Below are positions 45,001 through 58,500 of a DNA stretch of 64,000 nt, piece after piece. The translations under genes were made by a program, and so were the position numbers. The stretch lies in NCBI RefSeq assembly GCF_045679555.1, contig NC_092122.1:8179003-8243002 (forward strand), in the 5' to 3' direction. Under the pieces are notes generated by a model that worked only from the letters and a program-made list of their open reading frames with translations, had not been told where the DNA came from and made no database searches. The stretch's first letter is position 1. The number at the start of each line of letters is the position of its first letter. Source of the stretch: Salvelinus alpinus. Taxonomy: Eukaryota > Chordata > Actinopteri > Salmoniformes > Salmonidae.

Positions 45001-46536
45001 CTGGTACGACACACACAGAGAAACAGAGAGAAACATTTGTCTTGCTATTCTCTCTTTTACAATAGAAAGAGATCGATATCGTTTTTCTAATCAACCACAC
45101 AACGTGACAATTTAATTTTGACTTCAGTCAGTAATTAGACTTATACAAGTATTAGGAACGTTATCAGCTGAGGTATCTGGGGTTAACTCACTGTCCTTCT
45201 CTGTGGTAACACTGGTTTCACTCAGGTCCTCTTGTACCTTCCCTTCCTCGATGACATCCATACTGCGAGACAGCTCCTGGATGATTGTGGTGAACGTTAC
45301 ACACTCCGTACACACACACACTTCTCCCTCACTGTACACACACTTCTCGGTCTCGCTGTTATCCGCCGCCCCAGACACACACGATTCTAACGATCTAGCA
45401 GACTGTATCCAGTAACCAATGTCACATAGTACTACAGTATACCTAGCTAGATCTGTACAATCATCCATTCTGCCAGAGCGCTGTGAAGTGCTTCCCTGTG
45501 TAGATAAGCAGTCGACTTAAGTGAAAGAATGTTCACTCCCAAACAAGGCAGGAAAGACAACATTTTCACAAGGTCATGATACAATTTATGCAAAGTTCTC
45601 ACTATCTCAGAGCTCTCATCTCAAATGATTAGTGCACTCCTTTTGATCAGAACTCCTTGTAGTGCACTAGGGATTAGGGTGCCATTTGAGACAGGGAGCC
45701 ATATATCATTAAATAGACAGCTCACCAGTTCCTTCTTGAACTTGCTCCTGAGAACCAGGGAGTCCATTTTGGCTCCTGAGGGGTCAGGTGTCATAGCATC
45801 CCTTGAACCCTGTGACAGGTCAGTGGGCGCAACATTCAGTCCATCCATGGTCTGAGAGCCTCTGTCCCCTGCCAGACTGACTGTCCCTGTAGAGCCGGTG
45901 AAAGAAGTGTTATACACATGCAAACGCACGCACACACACTTGGCAGGAGGCCATAGCTCCTGTATTTCCTCCTACCTGACAAGTCCACTTCCACTGTAGG
46001 CACCTGCACCACCGACTCCTGTATGCCCTCCTCCTCCTCCTCCAGTACTGGTAACAGGCTGGTGCTGGAACACACACACACACGAGAGCGCTGCAGCAAT
46101 TCACTACCGTGTGCCTCTATCACAACGTTCTAAACATTTCAAACAAAGTCAACATTAACCTCCTAACAGAAAATACATCTCAGCACACAGACAGCATATG
46201 TCAGAGAAAAGTACACTACTTCCATCATGTAACTAGGACACAATCATGTATCCACACTCACCTGTCCTCTGCTAGCACTCTCTCAGCCAGCTGGTCCTTG
46301 GTTAGCTTCTGAGAGAGAGAGAAAGAAAGAGGTGAGAGATGAATGCAAGTGGCCTTGTAACATACTTTCAGCACTACTCGTCAGAGGAAGTTAATGATCA
46401 AAAAGAGTGACACATGCGCAAAATTGCATACTGTACCTGTCCCATGGCATCAGAATGTTATCTCTGCTCTGTACAGTGAATAGAAAGGATGGAGAACGCT
46501 CATTTCTTACATAATGTGCTGGTTGGTGGAGAGCAG

Positions 46537-46570
<34 letters not shown>

Positions 46571-49500
46571 AACGCATTTACACTGGCAGGGCAGTAAGTA
46601 GTGGGGGCGGTGGAATACAGAACACACACTACAGCTAGGTAAGAGCGGAAGGCACTAGACTATATAAAGCTGGATACTCGAGCGCAGAGCTATGCTATGA
46701 GTGGTTGTTGGGTAATGGAGCTGTGCATAACAATCAAGAAGAGAATGACGCTATAAAAACCAAACTCAAATCCCACTGCAAAACAGATACAAGCTGGATC
46801 CAGATCCCTTTTATGTATTATCTATGAAGCTTTTAAACTCTACACAACCCATGTTTCTAAACAAAACGGTTATTCAGAAGCGAGGACACGGGACAATCCA
46901 AGACTGTTGCATTTATTCATGCAACAGCCAGTCCAGGACATTGCATAATTTATAAGCAAACAGGGTGATGATGTCAGGCAGATTTGGCCAATAACGCCAG
47001 TGTCTTCGTTTCCTGCTACTGAATAACTGCCAGACTGGCAAAGCTGATGTTGCCATGAGTCATTAAGTGTTCATAAAGGGATTATAAAGGTGTAAGTGTG
47101 TTCAACCAAGTTTCAATATCGGGAATAATTCATATTTATCCCAAGAGTCCCAGGAAATACCGGTAAAAATCGGAAGTGCCTATATAAACTGTTTAAAACC
47201 AACATTTAGACACTCGCTATACCAGGGTTCTCCCAAAATAAGATTGTCTGTGCATTGCCGGCTTGGCTGCGCCACTAGCCTATGTAAGGATTTCACAGTA
47301 AGTGAAACTGATATTTAGTAATGATAGAGTAAATTTGATAGCCAATGACATTGTTGTGAATTGAATAGCCGTTCATGAATTCGGAGCTTTATTATGTTCC
47401 TCAATTAATTCAGCGCATTTCAATAGTAGCCTAGACCGAGGGCCAGGCTATCGCGACACGCTCAGGACGCACCCTGAGTAGGCTAAAAGCGTTTTCGAAG
47501 CATACAAACTTTACAACGGCAGTCAAACAAAAGTCAAAGCCCCAAAGCTGCTGAGCTTGCTAAATAACCAACTAAATTACATAATATCTTATATTTGGCA
47601 AAATCGAGTTGATGATTATGCAGATAGCAGGTCAGCTCATGAATAACCGAGAGATGATGAGGAAATTGTTTACATTTCAAGGCATCTTAAATGGGGATCA
47701 ACTCTAAAAACAAATATCCATATCTACTCTCGTAACATTTGTTGATCCCACATTCTCTACGGAAGCTCTCATATGGGCAGCGGAGTGAAGCCGGGAAAAG
47801 TTCTAGCGGTATTTTGACATGCTTTTGATAACTCAACCTCTAAACTTGTTCGGGTCTCTGTGTGCAGTCCGGCAGTGTCAATTGTGTGTGTGATTTGAAT
47901 TTATGGCGACAGTGTGAAGTATATATACTAGGATTCCATGCAACAACCTGCTTGGATAATGTGCTATTTAATTGTTTTGCCAATCTGCTGCTGCACATGT
48001 ATATTTTGTGGAATTGCATTAGTACAGTATGACATTGGGGGAAAATATTGTAATTTCCCAGTCCTGGGATCCCGGTTATGGTTGTTAATCCTTATAGTTA
48101 ACTTGAGTTTTATAAACTCACATAAGTCAAACTTGATTACTAGCCTACAAACAGAAACATAATAATAACTTCCTTCTCCTGTGTTTTTTCTCCCCAAGAC
48201 ACCCTCAGAGAGTTGGGTCACAGTCAGGGTCAGCCATCATCAATGGCGACCCTTGAGCAATTAGGGTTTACTTCCTTGCTCAAGCGCACAAAGATTTTTC
48301 ACCTGGCTCAGGGATTCGAACTAGCAACCTTTCGGTTACTGGCCCAACGCTCTAACCGCTAGGCTACCTGCTCTTTCACTACTCTCCAGTCTACCAAACT
48401 GACACACAGATCCAGCTCTAAATGCTAATCCTCACCCCAGACAGATGAAACCTGCACTCTTTACTCTATTCGAAGAAATATGTTGGCTCCCTCTGGGAGT
48501 GCCACCCCACTGTGCCTACACAGAGCAGGAGACTGGAATAACAGAAATAGCATGTCTGTCGGTCGATGTACTCACAGCTAACCCCTGGGACAACACTGAA
48601 ATAACCAAACACAAACCGGCTCAGAAAATATAGAGAAACGTTTAGTCGACTACACAACGGTATACTACACGTAAACATAAAGACTATTATTACACAGACA
48701 TAACAGCCTATGAACACAATCTGGATGAAGGAACCAAATAAGTCATACTTGCCTCCCTTAGCAAAGTGTGCAGTGAAGCAACTGGAGCAGAATACTCACA
48801 GGAGGGAGGGACCATGGGTCCCCCTCCACCCTAACCCCCTCCTCTCTTGGCACAACCCTCAGCCGACCAGCCCCTGTCCATACCCCTCCATCCCATCCAC
48901 AACACAGCACCACTCAGCCCAACCAGGAAGAGAATGAACAGAGTGAGAGTAAAAGAGGGAAAGAGAGAGCGATAGAAAAGAGGAAGTCAGAGGCGAGAGA
49001 TGGTGTCACAGTGGTTGTGACTGTCAATGAAGGAAGTTAGTTTTCACATCATTGTGCCATCAGTAAAATACTTCCTGTGTATTGTACTGACCTGTGTGTC
49101 ACTCATATTGGTTGAGGTGGTGATGTCCTCTCCTTTTCCTCTTTCACTGCCGTCTGTCTGCTGGGGGCTGACCCCGAGAGAAAGGTGAAAGGTCAGTATG
49201 TGTCGCTTGGAGTCCAACCAGAGAAATGATTTGGGGTGTGCTTATCTCTCTCAGATAGTAGGAAGCAGCTGGGGTCACTGACTGACTGCGCAAACCTATG
49301 ACAGCAAAGTCACTGCCCCAGCCCCGATTACAGGTGCATCGGGGGTATGCAAAGTGTCGCTAAAGGGGCCCAATTACACAGCCAACATTTCCCTCATTCA
49401 ACTTGAAAAACACTCATTTGACTGGCAAATGTGTCCAGAGGGGAAGAGAAGCATGCTACAGTGCACTCACACCGAAACTACGACTGTACTGTAAAAGCCA

Positions 49501-52500
49501 CAGAGCTCTGATCTCACCTGCCAGTCAGTAAAATGGTCTCATCTATCACAGGGTAAGTGCAGCTGGGAGATACCATCTCAGCCAGCCTGGGGGGTGGACT
49601 GTTCCTAGCAGTGATGGTCCTGTCATGTTCTGGTGAGCCAGGCTGAGGTGTGTCTTGAAGGGGCACTATGGTGTCAGGGCTCATTGCATCTGGACAAAAG
49701 GGTGAGGAGGAGTCATAAGTGAAACGGCATTGGAGAGAGCCATCCAACTCAATGAAATATACTGAATGCATGAAGAGAGATACTAATTTGCTGTAGTTGC
49801 AGGCTAGAGAGAGTCAGGGATTACAGGGTGCAGAGAGAAAAATACTGATCAGAGGGGAGGAAGAGAGAGAGTCGGTCTTACCCGATAGAGAAGAGTGGGA
49901 GGGAGGGACTGGATGCTCCTCGGTGTCAACAGCATGCTGGTGGGCGTCCTCAGGCCCAACGCATTCTGGTAGTTTGGCACCCTGAGGCACAACACATACA
50001 TATCATTTAAAAAAGAAAGAAAAAGTATGAATATGATCAACAGACGAGCATCAACATAACAGCCACCTGTCCATTCAGTTAATGTGAAAGGATGTAGCGA
50101 TATCAGACTGGCAAGCAACAGTGCCTTTGCTTACCCAACAACAAAGCATAGAAAACCTCTGTATCAGTGTGAGTCACTGTCCATTCCCTATCCATCTGAT
50201 TAAGAAAGCTCGACTTCAGAAGATGAGCCATTCCCTTTAGTCTATCTTGAACTAATGAATAAAAGCAAGGTTGTATGAGTTTGTCAAGTGGGAGGAAAGT
50301 AAAAAGTATGAGAGAGGAAGATGGAAAGAGTGTGTGTTCCAGCCTAGATTGGTCCATGTCCTGTTGTCTATTCACCGAGGTGTGGTTCACACTTCTGCTC
50401 CTGTTCCAATGCTCTTAAAATGCTTCCTTACTCTGTTCCTTCCTTGGAGTGGTCACTGATCAGACATGACAGGACTGGTAAAAGCTACACAAAACCAGAG
50501 TGATCAGGATAGGTAGTTGATTCATTCAAGGAAGAGGCGAGGGAAGGATGCATGTTCAAAGTATTTAAACGGGGCCTATGACCGTTCCCCCTTTTCCTGC
50601 CCACCAGCACCAAAGGAAGAAGTGGCCTCTTAAAACGATCACCACCACATACGGTCACATGCACTCCGACGACTACGTAGATCTACATGCTAGAAGGGAC
50701 ATCCCCATTCAAAGCAATGTTCCAAGGTGGGGGTTCTACTCAAATGAACACCAATTATTTTATATGACAAACAACCACCAGTCAAGTCTGCAGTGGACAA
50801 CCAGAAAACGAATCCAGAGAAAAGCTTTAAAGCACACTGACACTTTAAGGTTACATACAGAGTAAGAGGTTTTAAAGACTGCCATCTACCTGTGGGGATA
50901 GACTGTTCACTCTCTGGTCATCGTCTGTTGCCGCTGTGGTTTTTGAGAGAAAAAAGGGAGAGAAGGGGGGAGAGGGAGGGTGGAGGGAGGGAGGGAGAGA
51001 CCGGAAGGAAGAAGAAAAGCTAATTAGTTAAAGTTGAAAATCATGTCCGTGATATTCAGCTGGGGTCACTGGCAAGGTCAAACTAAGCCCCACCCACTAC
51101 CATCATAGACCATATTATTAGCCCATTAAACTCCCTGTCTGTGTTAGAGTGGGTTTAGAGGCAGTAATAACCACATTCTTTGGGTTCTGGCAGCCAGTGA
51201 TGCAGGGAGACCACTTCCACTGGGTTTGGATTACTTTAACACCTGGCCATAAAAGGCTGGGGTTTGCCAACAAACCACACACGCACACAAACAAGTCCCA
51301 CACACACAGACAGACAGAAGGCTGGGCCGTCTAGGGGCTTTTAACCAGGACACACACTAAGAGGTCCCTAGCTGGAGACCCTGGCCATCTATGGCTGTCC
51401 TTGCCACAAACCCCAGAGGGCTGTGTGGGTCTGGTTCTTCAAGGGTGGCTGAGTGCTCTGTGACTCCAAGGATTACAGGGGTAATCCACACAGGCTTTTG
51501 ACGAACTCACCAACCCCTGGTTTACCCAGTGTTTCAGTAGCTCAGAACCAGGAACTCCTGTACACTCACTAAAATACAGCCCAATATGGAGTTATAATAG
51601 GATATCATGATTACTAATCTGTGGAATCCTACTCACTCACCTCTCAGATCCTCTCCCTCCGTCTGGTCGGGTTCACTTTGTTCCGAGAGAGGAGAGAGAA
51701 GGGAGATCCCCCTCAGTCCCTCTCCCCCCACCACGGTCCACCTCTCCCCAACCTCTCCAGGCTGGTCCCCCCTCTCTGTCAGTCTGTCCTCCTCCGTCGG
51801 TCCCGTCTCCCGACTCTTGAAGTCCCTGTACGTCTCCACCCCCTTGTTCTTCAGGAAGTCTTGGAGGACAAACTCCTCATCCCAGTCCAGGTCCTCTCCA
51901 GCCTGACAAAGTAAATAAACTGAATTAAAACCTGTTCAGGGAATCAATCAAATCGATTTCTAAAGCATTTTTCACATTAGCAGAAAGAGGTTTTTCAGTA
52001 ACTCTGCCTAGACACCAAGGAGCACGTAGAAGCACAGGAAAAACTGTCTAAAAAGACTCATGAATACAAAACAAACAGTAGGATAAAGTTACACTTGTTT
52101 ATTCAATACGTCAATGTTTTAATTGCATCTGTCCCTACTTACATTTACATTTAAGTCATTTAGCAGACGCTCTTATCCAGAGCGACTTACAAATACTTAA
52201 ATAAATGATAGATATATACATAGAATGGAGCCTGTTCAAAGTGCTAATTTGAGATTTCAGAGTTTAACAGCAAATCAGCAAATCAAACGGAGTAGGATGA
52301 AGTCACATTTTCCCGGGAATGCTGATCTAAGATCAATTGTGGGTTTCTCCTCCCTAATAGTTAAGGTTGGGGAGATGGTAAACCGATCCTAGATCTGTGC
52401 CTACGGCCGATAATAGACAATAAAGGCACTCACAAATTAACATTACAGAACAGGACAGAGAATATTTCTCCTGATCAGAAAGTGTTCAAAGTGTCCACTC

Positions 52501-55500
52501 AGCCTCCCACTCCATCCTTTAGCATCTCTAATAAACAGCCTCTCCATCTGGATGGAAAACGTACTCCAAAGTTATACAACTATTCACCATCTGAATCCTA
52601 TTCTCCATGTTCCATGGCTCTCAATGCCTGTGTCCTAACAGTAGCCCAATATCCACTATACCCGACATCTTTCTCCCATACCATCTTTCTACAGTTATTC
52701 AAAAGCTACATGCCATCTGTGGCGCACAGGGGACACCTCTTCCCCCATTCTTTCCTCATCTCCCAATTAGTCCTACCTGTGGATCATCAAGGTCAGGGGT
52801 TTCACAGCTAGTCTCTGCTGTTCCGTCTACCTCTTCCCTCCATCTCTCTCCCCCTCCTACCTGTGTGTCCTCGTCGGGGGTCTGGCAGCTGGACTCCCTG
52901 CTGTCCCCCGGTGTATTTAGCTGGTCCAACTCTTCACGCAGCTGCCGCTTCTGATTCTCCTGCTCCTGAACCCTGCAGACGAGACGGACCCACGTAAATT
53001 ACACACATATTTACACAGACAGACACGTAAAGCAACACACTCCCAAAAACATCAACAACAAAAAGGGTCACTAGCCACAAATACTTCTGAAACCACAGCA
53101 ATCATGCATCCAGTGACTACAATGCAAATGAACAGATTCACTCTCACCCAGCCCATTGATAGCGTAGTGAAGGGTCCATAACATAACATACTGTACTCAA
53201 TCCGCAGGCCCATGCAGTGTCCCATGCTGCTGTTGCCCAGCCTGTACTAGGATGATAGGGGCTCTCCAGAGCTCCTAACTTCCAGTATTGGACAGCTCCT
53301 AACACCCAGTCCCAGACTAGTCCAGAGGACCTGTGCACAGCTGGCTAGCCCAGACAACGTTCCCACAGCCTGGCCTGATAACAACGCCCCTCCCCCTTTT
53401 ATCCTCCAGAGCAGGGCGGCAGTGTGGAACGGGCCCACGTGGCAGTGAGGCAGCTACAGACAGAGAGCCATACTGGGCCAGGACCCAACCACTACTTAGA
53501 CAGGTTAAAGGTCACCCAGTCAGACCCAGAGCACAGAGACTTCGGGAGAGCAGAGGGAAGCAACCAAATATGACCAGATTCCTCCCTAGATCCCTCCTGT
53601 ACAGAGTCTGTATCTTCTTAGACAATGACAGCCCCTCCCTCCACACTGTAAACCTTTCTTATACAAGACCCGCAAAATCTACTTGACCAGTGAGAGAAAA
53701 GCAGCACTAGTTCCTCTTGACCCTCACTTCCAACAGGCACACACTCAACCCCCACTCACCTGACTGACAGGTGTAGTATCTCAGTGCGGGACCTCCTTAT
53801 GCTGTTGGCCATCTTGATCAGTTCGTTCTCCAGGGAGTCGGTGTACTGGTCCAACTGCTCCAGGCTGAGGCCCCACTCCGTCCTCCTCTGATCCAGCTCA
53901 GACTGCACCGCCTGGGGGGGGGAGAAAGCGCAGGGAGTCAGCCTCTTCCTGGAGCTACAGGGTCTCAGGCAGTCAGACAGCCTATCCAGCGGTACTAGAT
54001 GTACAGTAAAGTATGTCCATCTCTTAGTCACAGTCAGTGACACTACTGCACTCACTCTTTACTCAAGAAGAATGTTTACTCTGGACGTGTCTGACGAATG
54101 CAGATTGGAGAGAGAAAGGAGGTGGGAGAGAGGAAAGGGAGTGAATAGAGTGACAGGGAGGGAGAGAGGGGGGAATGAAAGAGAGAGACAGAGGGAGGTG
54201 ACAAAGACCGAACGAGAGAGAGCGAGAGTGTGTGTGTGTGTGTTGCGAGAAAGACTGAATTTACACTACAGCACACTAACTAAGCCACGCTGCATTAATA
54301 GGCATTGATGGGATAGAGATAGTTATATAACATTGTAGATTAGGGATCTCTGGAAAGGAGAGAGAGAACAGCCATATTATGTAATCCTCTAAAAGCTACG
54401 AGCAGAGAGAGTCCTATTCAGCTCAAACTCCTCCCTACTCTCCACATTGAACTCCGTAGGTGGCATCTCAATAGCCTAATTGCTCCTTTCCTTGTCTCAT
54501 TTCCTGTATCTGCATTCTGCACTGATCTGAAAGAACAGGATAAGTGAAAAACCAAAAGGTATTTGCTCTCTTCTCTTGAATCTCTGAACCTAGAGAAACA
54601 CCAACCTCTGCTTTGGTACAGATATGTGACCCCCAGGATACCTACACACACAAACACCTAGAGAGTTCTCTGGTACAGAGTGACTCAGTAACATCCTCCT
54701 CTACCACTGAGCTGGATAGAGGGTTGATACATCCACTCGAATGGTTCTCTAGTGTGTGAGTGAGGGAGAGAGAGCAATAGAAAAATAGTGAGAGAATGAG
54801 GGAGAGAGTGAGCAAGAGCGAGGACAGAGAAAGAGTAAGAGAATGAGAGGGGAAGAGAAAGAGTAAGAGAAAGAGGGGAAGAGAAAGAGGAAGAGAATGA
54901 GAGGGGAAGAGAAAGAGAGGGGAAGAAAGAGGAAGAGGGGAAGAGAAAGAGTAAGAGAATGAGAGGGGAAGAGAGGGGAAGAGAGGGGAAGAGAGGGGAA
55001 GAGAAAGAGTAAGAGAATGAGAGGGGAAGAGAGGGGAAGAGAGAGGAAGAGAACGAGTAAGAGAATGAGAGGGGAAGAGAAAGAGAAGGGAAGAGAGGGG
55101 AAGAGAGAGGAAGAGAAAGAGAATGAGAGAGGAAGAGAAATAGAATGAGAGGGGAAGAGAGAGGAAGAGAAATAGAATGAGAGGGGAAGAGAGAGGAAGA
55201 GAAATAGAATGAGAGGGGAAGAGAGAGGAAGAGAAAGAGAATGAGAGGGGAAGAGAGAGGAAGAGAAAGAGAATGAGAGGGGAAGAGAGAGGAAGAGAAA
55301 GAGAATGAGAGGGGTAGAGAGGAAGAGAAAGAGAATGAGAGGGGAAGAGAGAGGAAGAGGAAGAAGGAGTGAGATCGAGAGAGGGAGAGCGAGAGTGTGT
55401 GTGCCTGCGTGAGATCGAGATAGTGTGTGTATGCCCCTCACCTGCAGTCTGGGGTCTTTACTAGCCCCTGGTCCTCCATAGTGGTGTATGAGTCCTCTGA

Positions 55501-58500
55501 GTGTTGACAAGATGGAGAGGCCCTCGTCCTTAAAATCTCTCTTCTGAAAACAACCAGAAAAACAATGTGTTTCAGGCTATCCGTGTAACTAACTATTAGT
55601 AACTAAGTACTAATCAATTCAATTTTCCACGGAAGAAAATGAGTCATGCATCTACACCACAATCATAGAACAATGACATCATAGATGCACAAAAAGTAGT
55701 TTTCTCCATGCTTCTTCTTGCTTTTGAAATGTGTGCTGCTTAGATACCAGTCCCTGCATAGTGTATTGAGTGCATAATTAGGACAGTAAGGGCTGAAGAT
55801 ATCGAATGAATTATCAGGACTGCTGTATCTATAGTGTACAATTGGGACAATGTCTGCTGTATAGAGTACCAGTTTGTTGATGAGGCTCTTGAACTCCAGG
55901 GACATCTGGTCAGGTGTGGGGCCCTGCAGGAGCACTAACACCTCCCTGTCCAGAGACTCATCTAGCACAGATGCAAAGCTCAGCGGCGACACACACGCCG
56001 CACCCTGGAAATAACCCTGAAGCGGATAGGCTGATGGTTTCAGTAAACTATAGCATAATAGGGTCCCTGGAGCTGATGTTTTGGGTGAATACAGTGGATT
56101 GGTTCTCAAAGGTGTGAGCGTACTCAAACAGAGAGAGTGGGTGTTCAATTCACAGGCTGCAAACATGGAACAAGGGGATATATTTAACTGACCTCCGGAG
56201 GTGTTTGAGCAAGGGCCAGTTCTGTCTGCAGGGATCCTGAAGTGCTGTGGTTCAACCTGTACGCCACCGACAGGGAGATACCTGCACTGCAAGAGGGAGA
56301 GCGAGAGACAATAAGAGAATGCAAAAAAAGGATCATCCCACAGAGAAAGAGAGAGAGAGAGAAAGAAAAAAAGAGAGAAAGAGAGAGAGCGAGAGAAAGA
56401 AGAGAACCAAACTACGAAGACAAAAGGAAATAGTTAACAGAATACACAGCATTCCCCAATCCTGCTACTAGACCAGTCAAGGCTCCACCTCTAGTACAGT
56501 GTACTTACACTGCCATGTCTGGCGGCATCATGTGTATCTGGCTCTCCAGCTTGGTCTTGTCTGCTCTCAACAGCTGTCAGAGACAACAGACATCAAACAC
56601 GGTTAGATAACAACACTACTGCTGCAGCTAATACATATTCACTGCAGCTGACAGATAGACAGAAAGACATGCATATCATATAGGGCCTTGCTGAGAGAGA
56701 CAGAAATCATTTTTCAGAGCTCTCTGGTCGGCAGTTCAGAAACAGCATTGCTGCTTGTACACATCCACTCCTTTATGATCTAGTGCATGGGAGTAGAGGC
56801 TAAGGGGAGATTTGGGATAGGGTAATGACTTCCAGACAGCCTCCTCACCTCTGTGACTGATGAGTACTCCATCACTGTAGCCTTCAGCTCCTCAATCTGT
56901 CTGCACTTCTGTAGAGGGGAGACAACATGACAGCAATATTCTTGATGATCATATTTCCCCCAGGACAATGTCTCTGAAACGTTCTAAATGTACGGTCATA
57001 TGAATGAACAGATCAACAGACCATGCCCTGAAGCCTGGGTTATTACTGATCTAAGGACCCAATCTACAATGTGACTTTCGCTCTGTTCAGCCGTGTTATC
57101 ATAGAGAATGTACAGTAGGGGACAGCCCGACTACAACAATGACCCATCTTTATTCATTACTGAACAGTTACCGAAGAAAAAGTACTATAAAGAAATGCTT
57201 TGTTTTTTTATTCAGATGATACTGACCTGGAGTATGAGGGATTCCTTCTCACTCACGACAGCATCAAAGGAATGGTTTTGGACCTGTGGATGAGAGAGCA
57301 GACACTACACCGTGACACCGCTGGCACTCATCCACAACACAGACAGACCAATCAGGAGCAGGCGTGGGGATCACTTTGATCCTAAAGGCCAGTTACGTAG
57401 GTCCATAGCACTGCACTCCAGGACTTTTCAGAAGACCATGAAAGGCGAAACAAACATTCACACAACCTTAACTTCTAGGCAGAGTTGACCAGAAACAGAT
57501 GAAGCCTAGTCCTGGACTAAGAAGAATTCTAAAATTTGAGAATCTTAATTGAAAGTGATTTTTTAAAGTTGAGAACTAGGCTTAATCTGTTTCCAGGAAA
57601 CCGCTTTCTAGTTGCCTACCTTGAATTGCTTATTCCCTCGACAGTACAATAGCTTGTTCAATACAGTTATGTGGACCCACCTGCAGCTCAGCGTTTAGGT
57701 CACACAGTTCAATCATCCTCTTCTGGAGGTCATCCATCTCCATGGTGACCTTGATGTTCTAGTCCACAGGTAGGGAGGAGGAGGGAGAGATGCCTTATTT
57801 TACCCTACCATGTCAGTTAAAAGTGGACAAGGTACATTAGAGTAGATGGAAATGCTGTTCCATGGCTTAAATCCGTGTTTCCCAACCCTAGTCCTCCAAT
57901 ACACCCAACAGTACACATTTATATTGGAACCCTGGACAAAAACACCTGATTCAACTTGTCAACTAATCATCAAGCCCTCAATGAGTTGAATGAGGTGTGT
58001 TTGTCAAGGGCTACAACGAAACTGTATACTGTTGTGGGTACTCGAGGACCAGGGTTGGGAAAAACTGTCCAAGATCCTGGAAAAACAGCAGACAGGAAGT
58101 TCCCAGGGGAAGCAGATAGTCCTGCTGCTTTGTGGTTGTTTCTCCCTTGTAAGCACTCAACTGATCAATGACACTGATTGGTCGGAGAGCACAACCCTGA
58201 TGACTCGCCACCAAATCAAATCTCTCATTAAAAGGAATGACAACCACGTAGAAGCACTTGAGGTGCCTTTAAGATGCCTCCGATTAAATACATGATAAAG
58301 TAATGAAATGACCCAAGATCAATGTAGATCTTGATGAAAGGGGTTCCGTGTGGAGAGAAAGGTATCCAGTACAGTACCTCATCCTGAAGACAGCTTATCT
58401 TTGCAATCAGACTCTGGTTCTCTCTCTCCTGTTGGGGAGATGTTGAGTTAGTATGACTGTGGACGTTGTATAGTTAGTTGGATACAGGTAACAGCCAAAG

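Noticed and set aside
45277-45468. Longer reading of irag2 exon 45192-45276 starting [13 protein letters not shown]
   Set aside because: The frame is open up to 45,468 and could be a short-isoform start, but the splice acceptor at 45,277 fits phase and has a good pyrimidine tract, and no promoter signal is visible.
48205-48373. Possible tRNA gene on the minus strand
   Set aside because: Has A-box and B-box-like parts but no full cloverleaf and continues into a non-tRNA body, so it is a SINE.
54749-55510. 253-codon minus-strand frame rich in Leu, Ser, Pro and Phe
   Set aside because: It is the antisense translation of the polypurine minisatellite. Only its first 34 or so codons at the right end overlap a real irag2 exon (55442-55543, in that frame region).
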